Origin: Mucilaginibacter sp. OK268
GTDB taxonomy: Bacteria > Bacteroidota > Bacteroidia > Sphingobacteriales > Sphingobacteriaceae
Length of the DNA stretch: 64,000 nucleotides
Direction: 5' to 3'
Assembly: GCF_900103125.1 (NCBI RefSeq)
Contig: NZ_FNJV01000004.1
Span: 413,752 to 477,751 of the forward strand
In this document: one piece after another, positions 44,114-53,379 of the stretch
Layout of the letters: each line of letters opens with the position of its first letter
Numbering within the stretch: the first letter of the stretch is position 1
Position numbers and translations under genes: made by a program
Notes under the pieces: model-generated
The model's input: only the letters and a program-made list of their open reading frames with translations
Told to the model about the DNA's origin: nothing
Databases searched by the model: none

Positions 44114-46531
44114 ATGACGCAACCCCAACTTAATTTTCACAAACTATTCTCTCTCTTAATTTTAGCAATTATACTGCTCTTCAATTCAGCTGCAATTGCT
44201 CAGCAATCAAAAGGAACCATCAAAGGCCACATTGTTATTCAGAATGATGGCCCGGCCGAAAACGTTTCGGTTACTCTAAAAGGCACCAAGTACGGTACCA
44301 TCACCAATGAAGATGGTGATTTTACTTTAAGGGCGCCCCAAGGTAAATACACCTTGGTTATATCGCAGGTTGGCAGCAAAAGCCAGGAAACCCCCGTTGA
44401 CCTGGCAGCGGGCCAAACGCTAACCTTACCACAATTTACTGTTAGCAAAGCCTCCAACAACTTGCAGGAAGTAAGTATCAGTGGCAGTAAGGTAAATAAG
44501 TTTAAAACCAAAAAGAGTGTTGACGTTGCTAAAATGCCTTTGAGCAACCTTGAAAACGCGCAGGTTTACACTACCATAACCAGCCAGTTATTACAGGAAC
44601 AGCAAATTTTTTCGGTTGACGATGCTTTACGTAACGCCCCGGGCATACAAAAAATGTGGGAGCCAACCGGTCGTGGTGGCGATGGTGGCAGTTATTATAA
44701 CTCACGTGGTTTTATTGTACAAGCCAAGTTGCGAAATGGCATAGCAGGTAATATAACCTCCGGCATTGATGCGGTTAACCTGGACAGAATAGAAGTGATC
44801 AAAGGTCCGTCGGCAACTTTATTCGGAAGCACTTTAACCTCTTACGGCGGCCTGATAAACCGGGTAACCAAAACTCCTTACGACTCATTTGGTGGTGAGG
44901 TTTCCTTTGCCGGTGGTAATTATGACTTCCACCGTGTGGCGCTTGATATAAACTCTCCGTTGGACGTGCAGAAAAAAGTATTGTTCCGCTTAAATACAGC
45001 CTTCAATAATGATGGTAGTTTTCAAAACAATGGCTTTAACCGTGCATGGGCTATTGCGCCAAGCTTACTTTATAAGGTTAATGACAGGTTAACGATATCG
45101 GCAGACGCAGAGTTATCTTATGGTAAAAACATCGGCAAGTCTATCTTCTTTATGCCTTATGGGCAATCAGTTGCTGCTTTGGGATACACCAGGGCCGATC
45201 AGTTAAAATTGGATTATAAACAATCCTACTATGGCGATGATCTGACACAAACGTCAAGAAGTACCAACTTTTTCGGACAGGTAAAATATAAAATATCCGA
45301 TCAGTGGACAACAAGTACCAACTTTAGTTCAACCAATAGCTTCTCAAACGGCTTTGGTCCTTACTATTACTTACTTCCCGGCGATTCAGTTTCGCGCAAT
45401 GATCAGTCAACCCGTAACAGTACGGATAATATGATCGAGATACAGCAAAACTTCAACGGCGATTTTAAAATAGGCAAGTTCAGGAACCGGGTAGTTGCCG
45501 GGTTGGATTTCTTCCGGGAAAATTCCAATCAGTTCTTTTTCGGCAGCACCCTTGATACCGTATCGGTAAAAGGTAACCATGACTACTCCAATTTTAACCA
45601 GGCAGCTATGAATGCTTTGTATGCTACTGGTAAATATGGGTTTACTTACCCCTCAATCTATAAAACAAATACTTATAGCGCTTATGTTTCTGATGTGTTT
45701 AATATTACCGATCAATTAATTGCCTCAGCCGCATTACGTGTAGATCGTTTTGATAATAAGGGTAATTACGACCCAACAACCAATACTACGTCAGGAGGGT
45801 ATAAACAAACCGCGTTTTCACCAAAGTTCGGTTTGATCTATCAGCCGGTTAAGGATCATATAGCTTTATTTGCCAACTATCAGAACGGTTTTACCAATAA
45901 AACCGGAATAACAGAAGATAATAAACCATTAAAACCTGAACAAGCCAACCAAATTGAAGGTGGTGTTAAAATTGATCTGTTTGATGGTAAACTGAGCAGT
46001 ACTTTAAGTTACTACGATATTAAGGTAAAAGATGTTGTACGTGCCTCAGCTATAAATCCAAGTCTTTCTGTACAGGATGGTACCCAGTTTAGCCGTGGCT
46101 TTGAGGCCGAGATAATAGCAAACCCTATAACAGGCTTAAATATTATTGCAGGATTTTCATACAATGATTCAAAACTGGAGAAAACCGCTGATGCCACTGT
46201 AGAAGGCTTGCGCCCAACTACAGCCGGGTCACCTTATAATGCTAACTTTTGGGCCAGCTACCGCATTTCAAAAGGCTTGGTAAAAGGTCTTGGCTTTGGT
46301 TTTGGCGGCAATTATGCAAGCGATAACAAAATTATAAACAGTAAAACGCTTGGTGTATTTTCATTACCTGCTTATACTGTGTTAAACGCTTCTACCTTTT
46401 ATGATGTAAGTCAATACAGGGTAGGGTTTAAAATGGATAACCTCACCAACGAAAAATACTGGATAGGTTATACCACCGTTAATCCGCAAAAATTAAGGAG
46501 TTACGCACTAACATTTGCCTATAAATTTTAA
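44114..46531 (+). CDS. TonB-dependent siderophore receptor
   Basis: An 805-residue outer-membrane barrel (start at ATG 44114). A signal peptide (about 1-30, ending AIAQQ) is followed by a CarboxypepD_reg-like beta domain (about 35-115, GTIKGHIVIQNDGPAENVSVTLKG), a plug domain (about 150-250, DALRNAPGIQKMW, IEVIKGPSATLFG) and barrel strands ending in ALTFAYKF. The layout is FecA/FhuE-like, for ferric siderophores. The promoter is bracketed by two Fur/PerR-like boxes. One base separates its stop from the PepSY gene start (TAATATG), so the genes are co-translated. The siderophore is unknown. Confidence 0.94.
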   Translation: MTQPQLNFHKLFSLLILAIILLFNSAAIAQQSKGTIKGHIVIQNDGPAENVSVTLKGTKYGTITNEDGDFTLRAPQGKYTLVISQVGSKSQETPVDLAAGQTLTLPQFTVSKASNNLQEVSISGSKVNKFKTKKSVDVAKMPLSNLENAQVYTTITSQLLQEQQIFSVDDALRNAPGIQKMWEPTGRGGDGGSYYNSRGFIVQAKLRNGIAGNITSGIDAVNLDRIEVIKGPSATLFGSTLTSYGGLINRVTKTPYDSFGGEVSFAGGNYDFHRVALDINSPLDVQKKVLFRLNTAFNNDGSFQNNGFNRAWAIAPSLLYKVNDRLTISADAELSYGKNIGKSIFFMPYGQSVAALGYTRADQLKLDYKQSYYGDDLTQTSRSTNFFGQVKYKISDQWTTSTNFSSTNSFSNGFGPYYYLLPGDSVSRNDQSTRNSTDNMIEIQQNFNGDFKIGKFRNRVVAGLDFFRENSNQFFFGSTLDTVSVKGNHDYSNFNQAAMNALYATGKYGFTYPSIYKTNTYSAYVSDVFNITDQLIASAALRVDRFDNKGNYDPTTNTTSGGYKQTAFSPKFGLIYQPVKDHIALFANYQNGFTNKTGITEDNKPLKPEQANQIEGGVKIDLFDGKLSSTLSYYDIKVKDVVRASAINPSLSVQDGTQFSRGFEAEIIANPITGLNIIAGFSYNDSKLEKTADATVEGLRPTTAGSPYNANFWASYRISKGLVKGLGFGFGGNYASDNKIINSKTLGVFSLPAYTVLNASTFYDVSQYRVGFKMDNLTNEKYWIGYTTVNPQKLRSYALTFAYKF

Positions 46532-46532
46532 T

Positions 46533-47690
46533 ATGACCTTTAAAAAGATCATCCTGTTTTGTCATCGCTGGCTCGGATTTATATCCGGGCTGGTGGTGTT
46601 TATAGTGAGTGTTACCGGCTGTCTTTTCTGTTTTCAGGACGAGATACAGGATGCTTTTTACAGTTACCGCAAAGTTGAGGTACAGCATAAACCCTATCTG
46701 GATCCATCAGTATTAAAAGCCGAAGCATTAAAAGATCATAAAGGGGCTACCGCCACCTATATGTACTATTATGGAGTTGATCGCCCTGCGGGTGTGCTGG
46801 TTAATATGCCAAAGAACGAGATGTTATATGTTTACCTAAACCCTTATACCGGTAAGGTAACCCACATAGAAAATCCTGCGAAGAACTTTTTTATAGTAGT
46901 GGAGTTTATACACCTTTACCTGTTGCTGCCTCCCAAAATAGGTAGCCTGGTGGTGGGTATATCTGTTATTATATTTATGGTGATCATGATCACCGGGTTA
47001 ATACTATGGTGGCCCAAACGTAAAAGCGACCGTAAGCGCAGCTTCAATATCAAATGGAATGGGCGCTGGCGTAGGGTAAACTATGATCTGCATAATGTAC
47101 TCGGTTTTTATGCTACGTCTATAGCGCTTATATTATCGATAACGGGATTATCCATGGTGTTCGAGTCGGTAAGGGAGGGGATTTATACAACCGCTAACCT
47201 GGGCCGCTCCTACCCTTCCGAAAAAGAAGTACTCAAGTCCGACTCGCTTTTAAAGAACAAGGTAAAGGGTAAACCGGTCATTGATCAGGTGTTTACAATA
47301 GCACAGGCACGAGCCCCCAGAGCCGAGATGTTGTCCATTAGTGAGGATGCTTCGGCAGCCGGAACCATTGGTATAAATGCCTACGCTCAAACGCTGCATT
47401 ATTACAAAAGCGATGAGTTTATTTTTGAAAAATATACAGGCAAACTCTTAAAACAAACCCCGCACGATAAGAAAAGCCCGGGCATGAAAATGAACGATAT
47501 GAATTATGATCTGCACGTAGGGCAAATAGGCGGTTTAACCACTAAGATCATCGCGTTTTTAACCAGTTTGATCTGCGCTTCGTTGCCTATAACCGGTTTT
47601 ATTATCTGGTTGGGTAAACGCAAAAAATCCAAATCAAAAAAAGTAAAAGAAGTGGTGCATCGCCGGGTACATAAACAGCATTTGGCATAA
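46533..47690 (+). CDS. PepSY-associated inner-membrane protein (siderophore reductase-like)
   Basis: A 385-residue protein with four membrane segments: about 7-30 (CHRWLGFISGLVVFIVSVTG), 125-155 (VVEFIHLYLLLPPKIGSLVVGISVIIFMVIMITGLILWW), 186-212 and 341-365. Conserved His residues (HRWLG, FIHLYL, DLHNVLGFY, DLHVGQIGG) could bind heme or metal. PepSY_TM proteins next to siderophore receptors are thought to reduce or release ferric iron in the periplasm. The basic C-tail (KRKKSKSKKVKEVVHRRVHK) is cytosolic. Function is inferred from the receptor context. Confidence 0.88.
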   Translation: MTFKKIILFCHRWLGFISGLVVFIVSVTGCLFCFQDEIQDAFYSYRKVEVQHKPYLDPSVLKAEALKDHKGATATYMYYYGVDRPAGVLVNMPKNEMLYVYLNPYTGKVTHIENPAKNFFIVVEFIHLYLLLPPKIGSLVVGISVIIFMVIMITGLILWWPKRKSDRKRSFNIKWNGRWRRVNYDLHNVLGFYATSIALILSITGLSMVFESVREGIYTTANLGRSYPSEKEVLKSDSLLKNKVKGKPVIDQVFTIAQARAPRAEMLSISEDASAAGTIGINAYAQTLHYYKSDEFIFEKYTGKLLKQTPHDKKSPGMKMNDMNYDLHVGQIGGLTTKIIAFLTSLICASLPITGFIIWLGKRKKSKSKKVKEVVHRRVHKQHLA

Positions 47691-47711
47691 CATAATGTAC
47701 AAGGTGGGCCT

Positions 47712-47780
47712 GTCATCCTGAGCTTGTCGAAGGACGCGCGGAGAGGCCTACCCACCATGCTTCGACGGGCTCAGCATGAC
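47712..47780 (+). repeat. GTCAT/ATGAC palindromic repeat, family B copy 1
   Basis: GTCATCCTGAGCTTGTCGAA at the left and TTCGACGGGCTCAGCATGAC at the right form a long imperfect hairpin between two convergent genes. Other copies are at 58565-58631 and 63554-63624. Confidence 0.8.
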
Positions 47781-47783
47781 ACC

Positions 47784-48815
47784 CTAATATTCCCCAAACG
47801 CTATTACCACATCATCACTTACCGGGTGACCGGTACAAGTGAGCACCCAGCCTTCGGCGATATCTTCATCGGTGAGCACATCGTTTTTTACCATTTCAAT
47901 CTTACCGCTGGTACATCTCGCGGTACAGGTTGAGCATACCCCGTTTCGGCAGCTATAAGGCAGCTGTACATTGTTTTGCAGGGCAGCCTGCAATATGGAC
48001 TGATTTTCGCCAACAGCCAGGTCGTGCAGCTCATTTTTAAACCTGATCCTGATGGTCCGGGGCTGGAAATTCAGGATGCTAGTGGTAACTGATACCGTCT
48101 CTATCACAAAGTTTTCCCTACGGATCTGTTTAGGGTCGATCCCCATGTACACCAGCGCAAACCTGATCATACGCATATAAGGGAAAGGGCCACACAGGTA
48201 AAATTCCGCTTTATCCACATCCTGTTGCACTATCTGGCGGGTAAGGGCTTCCACCTTATCGTTATTCAGCCGGTTAGCCTCACTGCTGAGCAGATAAATA
48301 ATTTTAAACCTGTCGGGATGTTGTACTGCCAAGTTATCCAGCTCCTCTTTAAACACAATAGAATGGGCATCCTGGTTACTGTAAATGAGCGTTAGCCTGC
48401 TTTTTCCGGGACGTTTGAGTACATACTTGATCTGCGAAAATATCGGGGTAATACCGGTGCCACCTGCAAAAAGCAAAATATCCTTTTCCTGTTCAAATTG
48501 ATTGATGGTGAACCTGCCGGCTGGAGCCAGCGCGGTTAAAATATCCCCAAGGTGTTCTTTGGCGAGCATAAAACGGGATATTTCGCCATTGGTAATGCGT
48601 TTTACGGTGATAGATAACAATTCCTCATCCGGTGATGAACCTAAAGAATAGGACCTGCGAATCTCCTCGTTACGATGGTTAAATATCAGGGTAACAAATT
48701 GCCCGGCCTTATATGGGATAGGTTTGCCCGAAACATTGCTCAAATAAAAGGTAGCTGTATCCTTTGTTTCCCACTTTATCCGTTCAATTTTTAGTTTTAG
48801 TATATCCTCATTCAT
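47784..48815 (-). CDS. PaaE-like flavin/2Fe-2S oxidoreductase
   Basis: A 343-residue electron-transfer reductase. An FAD domain (about 5-100, RRSYSLGSSP) is followed by an NAD(P)H domain (about 105-235, LLFAGGTGITPIFSQI, FYLCGPFPYMR) and a C-terminal plant-type ferredoxin domain (about 255-343) with the CRNGVCSTC cluster and a later VLTCTG Cys. The domain order is that of PaaE/HCR-type reductases that feed oxygenases or desaturases. The electron acceptor is not nearby. It starts 5 bases after the permease stop, so co-transcription is likely. Confidence 0.9.
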   Translation of the reverse strand: MNEDILKLKIERIKWETKDTATFYLSNVSGKPIPYKAGQFVTLIFNHRNEEIRRSYSLGSSPDEELLSITVKRITNGEISRFMLAKEHLGDILTALAPAGRFTINQFEQEKDILLFAGGTGITPIFSQIKYVLKRPGKSRLTLIYSNQDAHSIVFKEELDNLAVQHPDRFKIIYLLSSEANRLNNDKVEALTRQIVQQDVDKAEFYLCGPFPYMRMIRFALVYMGIDPKQIRRENFVIETVSVTTSILNFQPRTIRIRFKNELHDLAVGENQSILQAALQNNVQLPYSCRNGVCSTCTARCTSGKIEMVKNDVLTDEDIAEGWVLTCTGHPVSDDVVIAFGEY

Positions 48816-48820
48816 GAAAG

Positions 48821-50275
48821 CTATCCATGTTTAGCCGCGAGCCTTTTGCGTATCACGCTGTTCTTTTTACCGTAGGTGAAATATATAACTAAACCAATTG
48901 CCAACCAAATTATTAATCGCAACCAGGTATCTCCGGGTAAAAAGGTCATCATGGCAAAGCAAACCAAAATGCCTAATATAGGTACCACAGGCACCCATGG
49001 TGTTTTAAATGGCCGGTGAATATTGGGCTGCTGTTTGCGTAAAATAAGTACACCCGCGCATACCATAACAAAGGCCAGCAGGGTACCTATGCTGGTCATT
49101 TCGCCCACCACACGGATAGGTACAAATGCCGCGAACAAGGCGATAAAGGCACAAAGTACGATATTCGATTTCCAGGGTGTGCGGAATTTTGGGTGCACAT
49201 CTGAAAATACTTTGGGTAACAAGCCATCCTTCGACATGGAGAAAAATACCCTTGATTGCCCCAACAAATCAACCAGAATCACTGATGTATAACCGATCAA
49301 TATCGCCAGTACAATAGCCTTGCTCAGCCATTGATAATGCGTTTTTTCAATAGCGATGGCAACCGGCGCCCCCGAGCCGATGAACTCTTTATAATTGGCC
49401 ATACCCGTCATCACATGGGCGAAGATCACAAACAGGATGGTACACACCACCAGCGAACCAATAATGCCTATAGGCATGTTGCGCTGCGGATTTTTGGCCT
49501 CCTGCGCCGCGGTTGATACCGCGTCGAAACCGATGAATACGAAGAACACGAGTCCGGCACCTCTTAATATGCCCGACCATCCGTAATCGCCCCACACGCC
49601 CGTATTTTGGGGTATATAGGGGTGATAGTTCTGCGGGTTGATGAACGACCAACCCACGGCAATAAACACTAATACCACGCCCACTTTCAGGCTCACAATG
49701 ATGGCATTAACCAATGCCGAGCCTTTAGTGCCCCTGATAATGATACTGGTAACCACAATAACGATCAGTGCTGCAGGCAGGTTAATGATACCCCGCACAA
49801 TATCACCATTGGCCGCTTTTGAAGTTTCAAATGGCGACAGGATCAGCTGTGGCGGCAGATAAAGATCAAACCAGGACAGAAATTTTGTCAGATATTGCGA
49901 CCAGCTAATAGCCACTGTAGCCGCGCCTACGGAATATTCCAACACCAGGTCCCAACCAATGATCCAGGCAAAAAGCTCGCCCATAGTGGCATAGGAATAG
50001 GTATAGGCGCTACCAGCTACCGGTATCATGGCCGAAAATTCGGCATAACAAAGTGCTGCGAAGGCGCAACCAACAGCTGCTATTAAAAATGATATGGTTA
50101 CGGCCGGTCCCGAATGTTGCCCGGCGGCGATGCCTGTTAATGAAAATAAACCGGCCCCTATGATAATGCCTATCCCGATGAGGATAAGGTTAACCGGGCC
50201 CAATGTACGTTTTAATGAGTGCTCGCCTTCTTCTGCCGATTCTTGCAGCAGCAGGTCGATGGGTTTTTTGATCAT
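48821..50275 (-). CDS. APC-family cationic amino-acid permease
   Basis: A 484-residue inner-membrane transporter with about 12 hydrophobic segments. The opening after HSLKRTLGPVNLILIGIGIIIGAGLFSLTG is typical of the APC superfamily, and FIGFDAVSTAAQEAKNPQRNMP (about 255-276) matches the CAT-type signature. It probably imports an amino acid with H+ coupling or by exchange. The start is the ATG at 50275, with a GTG six codons upstream as an alternative. Upstream of the PaaE-like gene on the same strand. Confidence 0.92.
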   Translation of the reverse strand: MIKKPIDLLLQESAEEGEHSLKRTLGPVNLILIGIGIIIGAGLFSLTGIAAGQHSGPAVTISFLIAAVGCAFAALCYAEFSAMIPVAGSAYTYSYATMGELFAWIIGWDLVLEYSVGAATVAISWSQYLTKFLSWFDLYLPPQLILSPFETSKAANGDIVRGIINLPAALIVIVVTSIIIRGTKGSALVNAIIVSLKVGVVLVFIAVGWSFINPQNYHPYIPQNTGVWGDYGWSGILRGAGLVFFVFIGFDAVSTAAQEAKNPQRNMPIGIIGSLVVCTILFVIFAHVMTGMANYKEFIGSGAPVAIAIEKTHYQWLSKAIVLAILIGYTSVILVDLLGQSRVFFSMSKDGLLPKVFSDVHPKFRTPWKSNIVLCAFIALFAAFVPIRVVGEMTSIGTLLAFVMVCAGVLILRKQQPNIHRPFKTPWVPVVPILGILVCFAMMTFLPGDTWLRLIIWLAIGLVIYFTYGKKNSVIRKRLAAKHG

Positions 50276-50394
50276 GCCTAAAATAAAGTCCACAAAATTA
50301 GTAGATTATTTTGCAATCATTTTATTTAATGACCGTTAGGCATAGAATATGACTCACTATTTATATAAATAATTGATATATAGTTGTTTATAAA

Positions 50395-51399
50395 TCAACA
50401 CCATAAATTCTGCAACACAATTTTACCAAACTGTGAGGATCTCTCCATTTTATCTATCGCTTTCTGGGCGTTTTTGAAATCATATACCTCATCAACTACC
50501 GGCACTAACTCGTGTTTGGTTACAAAAGCCAGCATTGCAGTAAAATCATCATGGGTGCCCATGGTGGTACCCAATAGTTGCAATTGTTTCCAGAATATTT
50601 TACGTCCGTCGAGTGGGGGAATGTTACCTGCTGTTCCGCCGAATACCACGATGCGACCGCCGGGGTTACAAAGATCCGGGAATTTGGCAAAGCCTGCGCC
50701 CAGGGCACTATCGATGATAATATCAAAGCCGTGGGCCATCAGTTTCAGTTGTTCGGCCCAGTCTTGCGCTTTGTAGTTTACACCTGCCGCAGCACCCAGT
50801 TTTTTGGCACGTTCAATTTTTTCGCCACTGCCCGATGTTACAAACACCTGGCAACCCGCTGCAACGGCCCATTGCAAGGCAAAAACACCTGTGCCCGCCC
50901 CTACACCCGATATCAAAACCTTGTCGCCCTTTTTTGCCTTGGCTTTGGTAAATAGCGCCCTGTAGGCGGTTAAACCTGCCAGTGGAATGGAGGCTGCCTG
51001 CTCCCAGGTAAGGTGATTGGGTTTGGGATGGAGATATTCCACCCTGGTTTTTACATATTCGGCAAAGGTGCCATCATCCGGCAGGCCCAGTATTTTAAAA
51101 TCGGTACCCTGGTAATCGTCGCTTTTACCGTAGTTATTGCTGGGGTTGATCACTACTTCTTTATTGATCCACTGTTTGTCCGCTTCGCTGCCTACTTCGG
51201 CTACCACGCCGGCACCGTCTGAGCCCAATATGCTCGGGTATTTGATGCCAGCATATTTACCTACGGTTATCCAATAGTCGCGGCGGTTTAGGGCTGCGGC
51301 TTTGATATGGACTAAAACTTCGCCAGGGGCAAGGGTTGGTTTTTCAACTTCTTTACATACCAGTGGTTTATCGGAGGCTTCTAAAACGATGGCTTTCAT
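50395..51399 (-). CDS. MDR-family zinc-type alcohol dehydrogenase/quinone oxidoreductase
   Basis: A 334-residue NAD(P)H-dependent oxidoreductase. A GroES-like N-domain (about 25-110, LAPGEVLVHIKAAALNRRDYW, ILGSDGAGVVAEVG) is followed by a Rossmann domain with KVLISGVGAGTGVFALQWAVAAGCQVFVTSG. The catalytic Cys/His zinc ligands of alcohol dehydrogenases are not conserved (NRRDYW replaces the Cys site), so it is closer to the zinc-free quinone oxidoreductase / YhdH-like group. The substrate is unknown. Confidence 0.9.
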   Translation of the reverse strand: MKAIVLEASDKPLVCKEVEKPTLAPGEVLVHIKAAALNRRDYWITVGKYAGIKYPSILGSDGAGVVAEVGSEADKQWINKEVVINPSNNYGKSDDYQGTDFKILGLPDDGTFAEYVKTRVEYLHPKPNHLTWEQAASIPLAGLTAYRALFTKAKAKKGDKVLISGVGAGTGVFALQWAVAAGCQVFVTSGSGEKIERAKKLGAAAGVNYKAQDWAEQLKLMAHGFDIIIDSALGAGFAKFPDLCNPGGRIVVFGGTAGNIPPLDGRKIFWKQLQLLGTTMGTHDDFTAMLAFVTKHELVPVVDEVYDFKNAQKAIDKMERSSQFGKIVLQNLWC

Positions 51400-51464
51400 A
51401 TGTTAGTTATTGAATTATTGATTTAGTGAATTTCTTTTGGAACCCCATCTGCATATTTGCACAT

Positions 51465-51745
51465 CTGTTCTTAAAACTTTTTAAAGTTAAAATTTTAACA
51501 ATTTTTAGTCGAAAACAGGGCAAAAACACATCAAAAACTGCTTAAAACTTGTTCAAAACCATCGATTTTAACACTTTTTAACAAATTTTCGATAGGTTTT
51601 TGAAGGTTTAAAAAGTATTAATTTGTTGATTGTCAAATAACTACATGTTAAGCGGTCGGTTTTTGGCCTTGTTTTGGTCTTAACTAAACAGCCCAATTTT
51701 CTATTTTTAGAAAACCGGGCTGCTGTTTATGTAAATATACGAAAA
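51465..51745 (-). ncRNA. Candidate structured RNA / conserved element, copy 2 (inverted)
   Basis: Read on the minus strand: TATATTTA box (51732-51739), a 15-bp hairpin (arms 51708-51722 and 51689-51703, four-base loop), CGACCG, then the same TTAAAA-rich tail with TTGTTAAAAAGTGTTAAAA at 51566-51584. Overall homology with 11425-11715 extends along the full length. Confidence 0.5.
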
Positions 51746-51773
51746 AATGAAGAGAATAAAAAGCAACTCTTAC

Positions 51774-51866
51774 GTCATGCCGAACTTGTTTCGGCATCTC
51801 ATAAGCAAGGTGTACAGCATAATGGTTAGCCTGTCCTGAGGGATCCTGAAACAAGTTCAGGATGGC
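51774..51866 (+). repeat. GTCAT/ATGAC palindromic repeat, family A copy 3
   Basis: Starts GTCATGCCGAACTTGTTTCGG and ends with the TCCTGAA..TTCAGGA hairpin; the final ATGAC is degraded to ATGGC. Confidence 0.75.
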
Positions 51867-51880
51867 AGTCTATCCCAAAG

Positions 51881-52016
51881 CGTCATTGCAAGGAACGAAG
51901 CAATCTCTGTGCTATACAGAGCGATTCTGTAAGTCGGGGATTATTAATATTGTGTTTATTTTTATTGGTATTAATGAACTCCCTCCGGTCGGTTGTCTTC
52001 GTTCCTCGCAATGACG
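51881..52016 (+). repeat. MITE-like element, family D copy 2
   Basis: Ends CGTCATTGCAAGGAACGAAG (51881-51900) and CTTCGTTCCTCGCAATGACG (51997-52016) are complementary apart from one mismatch. The core TTATTAATATTG and TTGGTATTAATGAACTCC match copy 1 at 10641-10796. Confidence 0.85.
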
Positions 52017-52042
52017 GGGTTATTATACTATCATTAAAATTA

Positions 52043-52081
52043 AAAAAAGGGGCAGGTTCATTTGAACCTGCCCCTTTTTTA
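52043..52081. terminator. Terminator of sodA
   Basis: An 18-bp stem containing GGGGCAGGTTCA/TGAACCTGCCCC with A and T flanks, 18 bases past the sodA stop. Confidence 0.9.
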
Positions 52082-52098
52082 TGTGCTTAATTTTTTAA

Positions 52099-52710
52099 TT
52101 AAGCGGTTGCTTTTGCGTAAAGCTCGGCAACGTGTTTCCAGTTGATCACGTTCCAGATAGCCGCCAGGTAATCCGGGCGACGGTTCTGGTATTTCAGGTA
52201 GTACGCGTGTTCCCAAACGTCGATACCTAAAATTGGGGTGCCTTTTACTTCGGCGATGTCCATTAATGGGTTGTCCTGATTAGGGGTTGAAGTTACAGCC
52301 AGTTTTTTATCGGCAGTAACAATTAACCATGCCCAGCCCGATCCGAAACGGGTTGCACCGGCTTCAGATACTTTGGTTTTGAAATCGGCAAATGAACCGA
52401 ATGTGCTTTTGATAGCATCGGCTAAAGCGCCGGTAGGCTCGCCGCCTCCGCTTGGAGAAAGCAATGTCCAGAATAAAGAGTGGTTATAATGACCGCCACC
52501 GTTGTTGCGTACAGCAGGCGGGAATTTAGAAATGTTTTTGATGATATCGTCGATGTTGCTATCGGCCTCTGGCTTGCCTTCTAAAGCTTTATTTAAGTTG
52601 GTAACGTAAGCCTGGTGATGTTTGCCATGGTGAATTTCCATGGTCAGTTTATCAATGTGCGGTTCCAATGCATCGGTAGCGTAGGATAACGCCGGTAGTG
52701 TAAATGCCAT
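52099..52710 (-). CDS. sodA: Iron/manganese superoxide dismutase
   Basis: A 203-residue cytosolic enzyme that dismutates superoxide. Metal ligands are His27 (IHHGKHH), His77 (HYNHSLFW), Asp164 and His168 (DVWEHAYYLKYQNRR). The Gly-rich GGGGEPTG-type loop and QDNPLM segment leave Fe versus Mn preference open; cambialistic use is common in Bacteroidota. A TATATTTG -7 box (52755-52762, minus strand) lies 45 bases upstream. Part of the window's oxidative-stress set with katA and oxyR, though transcribed alone. Confidence 0.96.
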   Translation of the reverse strand: MAFTLPALSYATDALEPHIDKLTMEIHHGKHHQAYVTNLNKALEGKPEADSNIDDIIKNISKFPPAVRNNGGGHYNHSLFWTLLSPSGGGEPTGALADAIKSTFGSFADFKTKVSEAGATRFGSGWAWLIVTADKKLAVTSTPNQDNPLMDIAEVKGTPILGIDVWEHAYYLKYQNRRPDYLAAIWNVINWKHVAELYAKATA

Positions 52711-52754
52711 AATAGTTATTTTATTAAGTTTAAAAGTTTAATGTTGTGACGTAA

Positions 52755-52762
52755 CAAATATA
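52755..52762 (-). promoter_or_regulatory. -7 box of sodA
   Basis: TATATTTG on the minus strand, 45 bases before the ATG. No TTG at the standard -33 distance. Confidence 0.55.
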
Positions 52763-52908
52763 AGAGATGAACTGAGTTTTTGTTCTAAAAAATTTGTCAG
52801 GTATTTGTCTGGAATCAGAATTTATAGAATTAAAGAATTAACAAAATAAATACTCAGATATTCTTCAGATTCTGAAAATTCTTTAATTCTGTAAATTCTG
52901 ATTCAGAT

Positions 52909-53379
52909 TTATCTCCTCTTACTTTTAAAAAAACTCTTCACCAGTTCGGAGCATTCGTTTTCGCGGATGCCACCGGTGATCACGGTTTTGGGATGGGTTA
53001 TTTTTTGGTTGAGCCTGCCGAAACCCAGTTTGGTATCATAAGCCCCAAACACTATCCGGCTTACCTGGAACCAGTACGATGCTCCGGCGCACATCACACA
53101 GGGTTCCATAGTTACATACAAGGTACAACCCTGCAGGTATTTGCCACCCATGGAGTTGGCCGCCGCGGTAAGGGCCTGCATTTCGGCATGGGCCGATACA
53201 TCGTTGAGTCGTTCGGTAAGATTATGGCCCCTGCCGATAATCTTGCCGCCATGCACCACAATGGCACCAATGGGTATTTCGTCTTCTTCCAGGGCATATT
53301 TGGCTTCTTTTAAAGCTTCGCCCATAAAAAAATCATCCGGCGAGATCGTTGGCTCGTCCTCAAAACTGAAGTATCTCAT
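52909..53379 (-). CDS. TadA-like nucleoside/tRNA-adenosine deaminase
   Basis: A 156-residue zinc deaminase. The H64-A-E66 motif (SAHAEMQAL) and P93-C94-V-M-C97 (MEPCVMCAGA) supply the zinc ligands and catalytic Glu. TadA converts A34 to inosine in tRNA-Arg; related nucleoside deaminases act on guanine or cytosine. The extra N-terminal 15 residues (MRYFSFEDEPTISPD) do not change the fold. It starts directly after the CsaA-like gene's stop on the same strand, so the two are co-transcribed. Confidence 0.9.
   Translation of the reverse strand: MRYFSFEDEPTISPDDFFMGEALKEAKYALEEDEIPIGAIVVHGGKIIGRGHNLTERLNDVSAHAEMQALTAAANSMGGKYLQGCTLYVTMEPCVMCAGASYWFQVSRIVFGAYDTKLGFGRLNQKITHPKTVITGGIRENECSELVKSFFKSKRR

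Larger units (their letters stand above)
51400..52098. other. 699-bp intergenic region packed with repeat elements
   Basis: In order: a TCTGCATATTTGCACATCTG-type motif (51446-51467), the inverted copy of the structured element (51465-51745), a family A repeat (51774-51866), a family D element (51881-52016) and the sodA terminator. No coding sequence. Confidence 0.75.
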
